Assembly: GCA_964035545.1 (NCBI GenBank)
Contig: OZ037772.1
Span: 8,018,889-8,082,888, forward strand
Direction: 5' to 3'
Length of the DNA: 64,000 bases
From: Bugula neritina
Taxonomy: Eukaryota; Bryozoa; Gymnolaemata; Cheilostomatida; Bugulidae
Shown: positions 58,901 to 64,000 of the stretch, piece after piece
Position numbering within the stretch: the stretch's first letter is position 1
Layout of the letters: each line of letters opens with the position of its first letter
The notes under the pieces: generated by a model
Told to the model about the DNA's origin: nothing
Databases searched by the model: none
The model's input: the letters and a program-made list of their open reading frames with translations, nothing else
Position numbers and translations under genes: made by a program

Positions 58901-60214
58901 TTTGTAATAAAGGAAATTAGAAGTTAAAAGTCATTTATGACATAGACATTGACAGTCTGAAATAAAAACGTTTAAATATAATACAGTATATAGAAGCTAT
59001 CACAGATGTAAAAAACTGCAATGTCAAACTTATGCAGTTATAAGTCATAGTGAGTTATAATAAAACTATAGTAAACTTTTTCATTCTCAAAGCATGACTA
59101 GATATTTAAACAAAACGAAATGATGGCTTGTTTTGTTGTTAGTCCAACACATGACCTGCAGGCTATTGTAATGAACACTAGTGAATAAATGTATCTTACT
59201 ATCAATACTCTAATGCTGCTGTCTTATAACATACATAAACTATTAGTCACATGACTTCTATATATTATAACAAAGTAAAAGCAATAATGTGTATATAAGC
59301 CTACGCTTGCAGGTGTTTTCAATCTTTTTGTAAAACAAGTTATGAAATATATTGATTTTAGTACTAAATAAGCTATATCTTCTCATGTATTTGATTTATG
59401 TAACATGTGCTGCAAAGTATTAATAATAGTAGACTAGACTAGACTCCAGTAGTGAAAGTCTAAATAAAGTAAAGTTGATCGAATCCAAGAATGTTTGATG
59501 ACTTCACAACTGCTGTAGTCATTTATATAAAGACAGAAGACTCTCGTCAGAATAGGGGAGAATAGTACAGAAGAGTAATAATTTCACACTGAAGTGCTGA
59601 CAGATTTTATGACTTTGGATTATAAAACCAATTAAAATAAACACAGGACAACTTTAATTTCTCATAATTAGGTGCTGTATAGAGAAAATTCAAAAGCCTA
59701 TTTTTTCTAATTTTTTTAATTAGTTTTACTTAGGACCTTTCTATAACAAATTTTATCTATAACATAGGTTTTTCTCAATTTTCTTCCATTGTCCAGTATT
59801 ACATAGATTGACAGTCTATATTATTGTCAAGATTGAATACCAATCCATGCAAACCCTCAGTATATATGTGATGTTTAAATTTTGTTCGGCCAAACCGTAT
59901 GTCCCAATGATGAAACACAAGCTCGATATGTGAAGTCAAGGCAAAAATGTAAATGATAACAAGATAATATACTGTTCTGTCATTTATTACCTCAGATATA
60001 ACCTTTTACTCATTTGATATTCGGTAATTTAAAGTGATTTAATCTGCTACACTGAAACTAAGGCTACACACTAGTTGAAACTGAAGCATGTTACGGAGTT
60101 GCCTCACCTTCGGTCATCCTCTGTACCGAGAGCATAGTCTCCAAGAATCAAGTCCCTGAACCTGTAGCGGGGTGCCACAGGAATAATGTTTTCGTCTAAA
60201 TATTCATCCGACAT
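28979..60214 (-). CDS. KCNT: Gene F: Slo2/KCNT sodium-activated potassium channel, complete 31-exon model
   Basis: Coding exons from 5' to 3': 60214-60108, 48753-48674, 47750-47657, 47151-47071, 46278-46095, 44853-44767, 44371-44277, 43707-43524, 43155-42991, 42455-42356, 42269-42169, 41807-41699, 41116-41008, 40895-40692, 40361-40214, 40004-39959, 39513-39490, 38523-38497, 37359-37248, 36582-36376, 36011-35876, 35781-35633, 35370-35299, 35173-35039, 34827-34716, 34404-34219, 33444-33319, 30467-30341, 30085-29998, 29625-29517, 29095-28979. Sum 3621 nt, 1206 residues, every junction in phase. It forms plasma-membrane K+ channels gated by cytosolic Na+ in relatives. Six spans lie in residues ~60-300, with selectivity filter TVGYGD at ~273-278. 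RCK1 ([11 protein letters not shown]..) runs to ~616, a variable linker to ~755, RCK2 ([22 protein letters not shown]) to ~1060. N-terminal PRYRFRDL and FIKNQRSS match vertebrate KCNT2. It ends RRHAAKH, without the vertebrate ETQL PDZ motif. Confidence 0.92.
29224..29427 (+). mobile_element. tRNA-derived SINE, family 1, in gene F intron 30
   Basis: Well-preserved copy: GCAGCCATGGTCTACGGG, GGGTTCGAACCCC, CATAATTACTCCTGTGCCC and ATAAACTTGCATGAG. Antisense to gene F, between exons 31 and 30. Confidence 0.85.
29735..29975 (+). repeat. 28-bp tandem repeat in gene F intron 29
   Basis: About eight units around AACTTTTAGGTCAAGTGTGA followed by TAAACCCT. It ends 22 bp from the exon 29 donor (29998), so it takes up most of that 372-bp intron. 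Confidence 0.85.
30485..33290. repeat. 2.8-kb 20-bp minisatellite filling gene F intron 27
   Basis: About 140 copies of ATACTACTATACAGTGTAAT, with a 17-bp variant lacking one ACT and point variants (ACGCAGTG, ACAATG, ACAGAG). Variants recur in fixed order, giving higher-order periods: three blocks from about 31730, 31920 and 32170, then two of about 380 bp from about 32430 and 32810. The array starts 18 bp from exon 28 and stops 29 bp from exon 27. Confidence 0.95.
33460..33900. repeat. Degenerate AATATAATA-type AT-rich tract
   Basis: Irregular TAATATAATA and CAATAATAC words after exon 27 in gene F intron 26. No coding signal; the frame at 33910-34095 is intronic and antisense. Confidence 0.6.
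34497..34655 (+). mobile_element. tRNA-derived SINE, family 1 (5' head and core, shortened)
   Basis: GAGCAGATATGGTGTAGTAG, CATAATTGCTCCTGTGTCAC and a partial tail, in gene F intron 25. Confidence 0.7.
34984..35062 (-). repeat. Tandem duplication of the exon 24 splice donor
   Basis: The end of exon 24 plus its donor (ACTCTCTTCAA/gtaagtc, then TACTATTGTTGC) is repeated directly downstream, so a second donor lies 37 nt into the intron. The duplicated part also includes a CTGTACAG that could act as an acceptor. Confidence 0.85.
36015..36345. repeat. Degenerate GCAGTAATATAGTATTACACA repeat at exon 21 acceptor
   Basis: Units of about 24 bp with CAGTAATATAGTATTACAC, starting immediately next to exon 21 (36011). 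The acceptor sequence TATTACAG itself looks like part of a unit. Confidence 0.75.
37000..37230. repeat. 18-bp tandem repeat on the donor side of exon 19
   Basis: About twelve units of GTGTAGAAGTGTTGACAT, ending some 18 bp from exon 19 (37248). Confidence 0.85.
37376..37550. repeat. 18-bp tandem repeat on the acceptor side of exon 19
   Basis: About nine units of GTGTCACATAGCAACAGA, beginning 17 bp from exon 19 (37359). The unit is unrelated to that of the array on the other side but has the same length. Confidence 0.85.
37669..37809. mobile_element. Hairpin MITE (TTCTATAAGCAGCTCCGAG family)
   Basis: Begins TTCTATAAGCAGCTCCGAG and ends with the diverged complement AGAGCTGGTTATAGAAC, with an inner G-rich/C-rich self-complementary part. 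Related copies at 47836, 52855 and 62758. Confidence 0.65.
38396..38462 (+). repeat. Short GAGTCAGTCATAGT repeat
   Basis: About five units of 13-14 bp, 35 bp from the exon 18 donor (38497). Confidence 0.75.
39550..39780. repeat. TAACTAGCAACTGGCAACC-type degenerate repeat
   Basis: Includes a palindromic segment (GCAACTGGCAACCAGC / GCTGGTTGCCAGTTGC) and TAGTCACTAG words, in gene F intron 16. Confidence 0.7.
40440..40680. repeat. Degenerate 24-bp AGAGAAGACAACTAA repeat filling intron 14
   Basis: A-rich units (AGAGAGAAGACAACTAATG and diverged forms) occupy most of the 330-bp intron between exons 14 and 15. The Lys-rich frame across it is spurious. Confidence 0.7.
41160..41225. repeat. CA-rich microsatellite in gene F intron 12
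   Basis: ACACACACGTGCACACAC and ACGCACGCACACACACAC dinucleotide tract. Confidence 0.85.
42505..42550. repeat. ATTG and ATTT tetranucleotide microsatellite
   Basis: (ATTG)n followed by (TATT)n in gene F intron 9. Confidence 0.85.
42725..42886. mobile_element. 160-bp TAGGTGCAG hairpin MITE, copy 1
   Basis: Left end TAGGTGCAGTAATGGAGAA and right end TCTCCACTACTGCTCCTA are reverse complements. Between them TTCTAGATTAGAAAT and CCCAAACCAAAA are conserved family blocks. In gene F intron 9. Confidence 0.8.
43265..43520. repeat. Degenerate GGTAACAGCTGTGTTGTTTCCAT repeat at exon 8 donor
   Basis: About nine units of ~30 bp with TGGTAACAGCTG. The last unit runs into the exon 8 donor, whose intron side reads GTAAGCTGTTACCATGG, so the splice site lies within a repeat unit. 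Confidence 0.8.
43735..44095. repeat. 20-bp tandem repeat at exon 8 acceptor side
   Basis: About seventeen units of ACTACATTAACTACAACAGT with point and length variants, starting 28 bp from exon 8 (43707). Confidence 0.85.
44448..44610. mobile_element. TAGGTGCAG hairpin MITE, copy 2
   Basis: Ends TAGGTGCAGTAATGGAGAAA and CCTCCACTACTGCCCTA. In gene F intron 6. Confidence 0.8.
44854..45565 (-). repeat. 25-bp minisatellite made of exon 6 splice acceptors
   Basis: About 29 near-identical units. On the gene's strand each reads TTACTTTGG, TTATACTTTCTTGTAG. The exon-proximal unit supplies the true acceptor (cttgtag/) and the first three codons of exon 6 (TTA CTT TGG). Confidence 0.93.
45783..45895. 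repeat. 15-bp TGCCATTATTACCTG tandem repeat
   Basis: Seven to eight units, flanked by C-rich sequence (45690-45750) like that at 18240-18440 and 62870-62990. The three sites may be one dispersed repeat family. Confidence 0.8.
46343..46501. mobile_element. TAGGTGCAG hairpin MITE, copy 3
   Basis: Same family in reverse orientation (internal block AACACAGGCTTTTTCAATTT at the right). In gene F intron 4. Confidence 0.8.
47836..47953. mobile_element. Hairpin MITE related to TTCTATAAGCAG family
   Basis: AGAAGCAGCACCGAGTTG at the left and CAACTCAGTGCTGCTTC at the right are complementary. Diverged relative of 37669-37809. Confidence 0.55.
48465..48665. repeat. GTAGAGCTATGTGTAGAA tandem repeat at exon 2 donor
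   Basis: About ten units of ~20 bp ending 9 bp from exon 2 (48674). Confidence 0.85.
49118..49320 (+). mobile_element. tRNA-derived SINE, family 1, best-preserved copy
   Basis: Head GGGAGCAGCCGTGGTCTAGG with B-box GGGTTCGAACCCC, core GGTGATGTTAGGAAGAGCAT then CCAGTCATAATTGCTCC, tail ATAAACTTGCGTGAG. Flanked on both sides by ATATTTAAAATATTT-like sequence, a probable target-site duplication. Confidence 0.88.
50225..50387. mobile_element. TAGGTGCAG hairpin MITE, copy 4
   Basis: Ends TAGGAGCAGTATTGGAGAA and TTCCATTACTGCACCTA. In gene F intron 1. Confidence 0.8.
50388..52854. other. AT-rich part of gene F intron 1
   Basis: No exon, ordered repeat or mobile element recognised on either strand. 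Reading frames here are short and lack codon structure. Confidence 0.5.
52855..52968. mobile_element. Hairpin MITE (TTCTATAAGCAG family)
   Basis: GTTCTAGAAGCAACTCTAAG at the left matches the complement of CTCGGAGCTGCTTATAGAAC at the right, with an inner copy of GTGACTGAGTGCAGTAG as at 37695. Confidence 0.7.
53132..53490. mobile_element. Possible hAT-like non-autonomous element
   Basis: Left end CAGGGCTGTCCAACAGGTTA and right end GGTTGGGACGTACACCTCTG resemble the imperfect inverted ends of hAT transposons (CAG...CTG). The interior has GTGGCCC(C/T)CA and GTGGCTCCCAGCC motifs. No transposase frame; an 8-bp target duplication is not convincing. Confidence 0.5.
53640..53930. repeat. ~57-bp tandem repeat in gene F intron 1
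   Basis: Four to five units containing TATTTACTGAGATAACTTCA and ACACTCTGCCCATCTG. Confidence 0.8.
54811..55020 (-). mobile_element. tRNA-derived SINE, family 1
   Basis: Minus-strand copy. Its tRNA head has a small internal duplication (CTAACCCCTAGACC twice at 54976-55012). Confidence 0.75.
55295..55455. mobile_element. TAGGTGCAG hairpin MITE, copy 5
   Basis: Ends TAGGTGCAGTAATGGAGAAA and CTCCACTACTGCTCCTA. In gene F intron 1. Confidence 0.8.
55784..55905. repeat. GTCTGTCTGTAT / CTAC microsatellite
   Basis: Tetranucleotide-based tract with TGTCTGTC, CTACCTACC and TCTGTGTGTC. The hydrophobic frame through it is spurious. Confidence 0.8.
56838..57005. repeat. 54-bp tandem repeat, three units
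   Basis: Units with GCACCTAGACTATGATGTAC, AAGGGTTAAATGACA and GTGATGGCAATGGAT, 96% or so alike by eye. Multiple of three, so it gives a repeated but spurious frame. Confidence 0.85.
57235..57525. repeat. Degenerate GTGTAATCTGCTGAATATT repeat
   Basis: About nine irregular units of AGTGTAATCTRCTGAATAT separated by unlike spacers. Confidence 0.7.
57820..58065 (+). promoter_or_regulatory. CCAAT/TATA cluster within intron 1 (tentative)
   Basis: Two GCCAATCA boxes (near 57821 and 57964), two CGCCCAC-type boxes (near 57856 and 58007) and GGCTATATAAC near 58022. This order resembles a core promoter on the plus strand but no gene follows, so it may be a decayed transposon end. Confidence 0.25.
58148..58335 (-). 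mobile_element. tRNA-derived SINE, family 1, lacking tRNA head
   Basis: Tail and core intact (ACTCACACAAGTTTATAGTC to CCTAACATCACCAATAG); stops inside the head region at GTTTGTTAGGCAA. Confidence 0.75.
59669..59798. mobile_element. TAGGTGCAG hairpin MITE, copy 6 (diverged)
   Basis: TAGGTGCTGTATAGAGAAAA at the left and CATAGGTTTTTCTCAATTT at the right; middle shortened. In gene F intron 1. Confidence 0.6.
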
Positions 60215-61578
60215 CTTTGGAACTTAGTCTAAGGTCCTTGGATCTATGAATGCCAAAACAGCCAGTAATTGCAATATTGAAAAATTCTATAAGTGAATTC
60301 TCGGAAAAGCCTATAACACGCCTCTGTAAGGCATTCAGTTGGCCTCCGTACAGCAACAAGTTAGACTAACTGAAACTTAATCAGCCGAAGAGTCACTTCA
60401 TTTATTCAATTAAAGAAATCAATAACTGATTGTAATGACTTGACTGGATCCACACAATGTACTTAAAATGCTGGTATTGTTCACATTGTTCATCTACTGC
60501 TGTGTTTATGTCATAAAACTGAGAAGTGCCGATTCAAATGCCAACCCATGAACACATAGCATATCGATCTCTCACACAGCAATTTAGAAGGCCAGGATAT
60601 GTTTGCTGTTGTTAGTACAAAGCTTATAGTTGTATATAGCCTAACTTCAGGGAAAGGACATGAGGAAGTAAAAGGACAGCGGGGAGGGGGGTGAGAATTT
60701 AAGTTCAACAGACAACTTACTATATTGTTACACACACATAACACACACACAATATACTATATAGCAATGTGAATCACTAATTGACTGAAAAGTATTTAAA
60801 CAAATTAATGCAACACATAATGGTTTATTAGAGTTCGGGCCATTCAAACCTATCATGGCCTATCTGGAGCATGTAACAACCATTTTATGGTTGCTGTTTT
60901 ATTACTATAGTAAAGTAACAACCACTTTAGTTACAGCTGCTATATTTTAGTATTGCATAGCAGCTATGACTAAAATGTATTTTTCACATTGCAACTAAGA
61001 CAGGCTGCGTTATGTTATAGATCTTCAGGCATTTGCTATATGTCAAAGCCAGTTAATGCACATACTGCACATACGCAGCTGTGACTTTCTCAGCTAAGCT
61101 GTTTCCACTTTAATGGATATATTAGTTCACATTTTGCATTTTCTCCAAAGCAACAAATGCTGCGTTGAGATAAAACTTCAGCTTTCACCACAATAGACTC
61201 GGCAACCTTAAGTTGGAGGCACTAGAATTCCGCATGGGGAAGATTGTAATCTTAACTACTGTTTAGTTTGATAGCTGATTGGTGGAAATGAAGCACTACC
61301 TGATAGCAATTACTTGCACTGGAAAGCTGCAGTAATATGCTTATTAACAGAAATTGATTACAAATGCTCACAATAATATAGTAATATAATAATACAAGAA
61401 TATAATAATACAATAATATGATAATATAGTAATACAAGAATACAATAATACAATAATACAATAATATAGTAATATAATAATACAATAATTAGAACACCTT
61501 TTGATGAGAAGCCTTCTTATTTTAAAAAATCAACTTTAAAATCTGAGTTCATGTTCAAAATTGTAGCTTTAGAGTAGG

Positions 61579-61739
61579 TAGGTGCAGATATGAAGAAATT
61601 GAAGAAAGCCTGTGTTCTAGATTAGAAATCTAGCATAAGAAGTTACGTTTTTGTGAGAATTTCAACCAGCGCCCCAAACCAAAATTTTACAAAAAATTAA
61701 AGAACTTAGGCTATCTTAATTTCTCCACTGCTGCTCCTG
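61579..61739. mobile_element. TAGGTGCAG hairpin MITE, copy 7
   Basis: TAGGTGCAGATATGAAGAAA at left, TTTCTCCACTGCTGCTCCT at right, conserved TTCTAGATTAGAAATCTAGC inside. It lies about 1.4 kb upstream of the gene F start codon. Confidence 0.8.
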
Positions 61740-62757
61740 AATGCTTTAGAGTCCTAAATTTTCAGAACAGCTTTTATTGTTTTACATCTCACGTTACCAC
61801 TAAATCCATTTTCTTTGCAAAATCCTTAATCTTTTGTTGCTTGTATTTTCACATCACGTTTGACTGGGAAAGTTTTCATAACACTTGAAATTGTTTAGTT
61901 AACTGAAGGCACATGACTACTTGCTTTAAATTTAGAAAACTGCAAATGTAAACATTCATATCAGTGGAGTAATTTAAACCTAGTAAGCTGTAAACCCAAC
62001 ACCTACCTTTAAGCAAGATCTTTTATGATTACACTTACATCTCTTATGCATGATTACTTACATTGGAACTACTAAAACATTGAGAGAAAAGTCTACAAGA
62101 TTTCGATGTATATCTTTGCCTGTCAGAAAAATGATCAACTGCAGATGCTATGTAAAAGATATGTTAGGAATTGGAAAACAGTTTGAATCTCTTTCTCATC
62201 ATTCTGGAATTTTTCCTTCATCATAGAGCTAAGAAGTGTAAATAATTGCATTACGTTACTTGCATAACCTTGTAAGGTTGATGTGAGAAAGTTTGTAATC
62301 CAAAGTTACTGTGTAACACTCTGTACTAATCCATGTGTAGCTTCCCACCTAGCCCTTTTAGAACATTGATGATATTCAAGAAACTATAACACTGACAACT
62401 GCTTTTCTTTTGAAAGGAATAAACAGAGATACCATAGCTAAATCATGTGACACTTTTAAAGTTTAAATAACCAATGCAGTTTGCTACAACTGGCTGTTAC
62501 ATTTATATGATATTGAAAATCAATTTGTGGGTGAAAAAGTATCAATAGGCTGAGTTTTCTGTATTTTCTTTATGAATTTGAGAATTTTGTGAGAACATAA
62601 TTTTTTGTCTTTTTTTCATCTAAAACACTTCATTTGCGTTGATGCTGCAGTCTTACAGTTAGAAGGTCCTTCAACCCAATTACAGCATTGAGTCACACCA
62701 AAATTTACTACTGTAGTTTAATGACCTGTTAATACTTGCCATCATTTGCTTGAATCA

Positions 62758-62880
62758 TTCTATAAGCAGCGCTGAGTTGGGGGTGACTGAGTACAGCAGT
62801 TTGAGATTCTCGAATTTGAAGTTGGAGGTCGCAAGTTCCAACCTAAACCCCCAACTCTAAACTTGAGAATCTCAGACTAT
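62758..62880. mobile_element. Partial hairpin MITE (TTCTATAAGCAG family)
   Basis: Left end TTCTATAAGCAGCGCTGAG and an inner inverted pair around GAGATTCTCGAATTTGAAG / AACTTGAGAATCTC; the right terminal part is missing. Confidence 0.6.
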
Positions 62881-63039
62881 ATATTTGAGTTTAAGGTTTG
62901 AGTTTGGGTGTGGGCAAGTTTAACCAGTGTGCCAGTTTTATCTACTTTTCCAGTTGTGTCATCATTACCTGCGTCATTATCACCTAAAATTGAACTAAAT
63001 TGTGGACTTTACAGTTACAATGTTAAACTCGAATCTGTT

Positions 63040-63226
63040 TAAAGTGTCCATTCCTGTGGGAATTCATGGGCAGGTTAAAGACTCTATCTCTAACCATACA
63101 GCATGGTTGGAAGGCTTTTTGCTGTGGAGTAATTATGCCCAGGGGCTTTTTGCTGACATCACCTAAGACTCACCCGTGACCTTGAGTCATACTAGACCAG
63201 CTCCCTAACCCCTAGGTCAGGCTGCA
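63040..63226 (-). mobile_element. Diverged tRNA-derived SINE, family 1
   Basis: GTGTCCATTCCTGTGGGAAT, a core like GGAGTAATTATGCCCAGG and a head remnant CCTAACCCCTAGGTCAGG. Clearly older than the other copies. Confidence 0.55.
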
Positions 63227-63289
63227 TATTAAGTTACAATGTTAAACATTATAATGATATCTGTGCTAAGTCTTACATGGCTCTTTGTT

Positions 63290-63915
63290 AGTAATAACTT
63301 CCTGCTCTCTCCACTCTGTCCTGTTTGGGGGGGGACGGGTTATTAGTAATAACCTTCCCCTCTCTCCACTCTGTCCTGTTTGGGGGGGGACGGGTTATTA
63401 GTAATAACCTTCCCCTCTCTCCACTCTGTCCTGTTTGGGGGGGGGACGGGTTATTAGTAATAACCTTCCCCTCTCTCCACTCTGTCCTGTTTGGGGGGGG
63501 ACGGGTTATTAGTAATAACCTTCCCCTCTCTCCACTCTGTCCTGTTTGGGGGGGGGGGACGGGTTATTAGTAATAACCTTCCCCTCTCTCCACTCTGTCC
63601 TGTTTGGGGGGGGGGGGGACGGGTTATTAGTAATAACCTTCCCCTCTCTCCACTCTGTCCTGTTTGGGGGGGGACGGGTTATTAGTAATAACCTTCCCCT
63701 CTCTCCACTCTGTCCTGTTTGGGGGGGGGACGGGTTATTAGTAATAACCTTCCCCTCTCTCCACTCTGTCCTGTTTGGGGGGGGGGACGGGTTATTAGTA
63801 ATAACCTTCCCCTCTCTCCACTCTGTCCTGTTTGGGGGGGGGGACGGGTTATTAGTAATAACTCCCTGCTCTCTCCACTCTGTCCTGTTTGGGGGGGGGG
63901 ACGGGTTATTAGTAA
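63290..63915. repeat. ~55-bp minisatellite with palindrome and G-runs, 11 units
   Basis: Each unit has the perfect palindrome GGTTATTAGTAATAACC, then CCCTCTCTCCACTCTGTCCT, GTTT and a run of 8-13 G ending ACG. Units are nearly identical except for G-run length. The many Gly/Leu frames across it on both strands are artefacts. Confidence 0.95.
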
Positions 63916-64000
63916 TAATGCATGAAAACCAGCTAGTAATTGAGACCAAGTGGCAAGTAAGCACTAGGGTCATGGTTTCAGTATGGTAACAGACACAGTC

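Larger units (their letters stand above)
60215..63290. other. 5' flank of gene F
   Basis: No exon recognised. Contains an AT-rich AATAATACAATA tract (61370-61490), one MITE, a related hairpin fragment and a diverged SINE. The gene F promoter and any untranslated first exon should lie here, but no core promoter motif was clear. Confidence 0.45.

Noticed and set aside
63325-63989. Several long overlapping Gly/Leu/Pro frames on both strands
   Set aside because: They are open only because the ~55-bp unit lacks stops in some frames; codon use follows the repeat, not a protein.

Overview
The window looks like nuclear DNA of an invertebrate animal. Evidence: strong AT bias, genes split by GT-AG introns with changing phase, a complete Slo2-type potassium channel gene, at least a dozen copies of a tRNA-derived SINE, several families of hairpin transposons, and many minisatellites. 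A lophotrochozoan (mollusc, bryozoan or similar) is my best guess from the SINE type and genome texture; this is inference only. No CRISPR, rRNA or believable functional tRNA gene was seen.

Plus strand, 1-28.3 kb. Three genes (A, partial, 238-2386; B, 10690-16565; C, 17630-25287) form a tandem family that I do not recognise. They share one exon/phase plan, and B and C each carry the same four-exon module twice. Between A and B sits an unrelated gene (D, exons 4756-9309) for a single-pass membrane protein with an NHL-like beta-propeller, a threonine-rich stalk and a basic cytoplasmic tail. After C comes an uninterrupted coding exon (E, 26535-28109) for a 524-residue protein with an Ala/Ser/Thr/Glu repeat head and what look like two tandem tubby/scramblase-like halves.

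Minus strand, 60.2-29.0 kb. A full Slo2/KCNT sodium-activated potassium channel gene (F) was rebuilt from 31 coding exons. They total 3621 nt (1206 residues) with every junction in phase. It runs toward gene E, so E and F converge.

Repeats. Introns of B, C and F are filled with tandem arrays, often directly against a splice site. Striking cases are the 2.8-kb 20-bp array that makes up nearly all of F intron 27, the roughly 29-copy 25-bp array whose every unit copies the exon 6 splice acceptor, and a duplicated splice donor at exon 24. A 160-bp hairpin MITE occurs seven times in and just upstream of F. The right end of the window is an 11-copy array combining a perfect palindrome with a run of 8-13 G.

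All gene models were built by eye from reading frames, splice consensus and, for F, remembered vertebrate KCNT proteins. Exon ends could be off where alternative sites exist.
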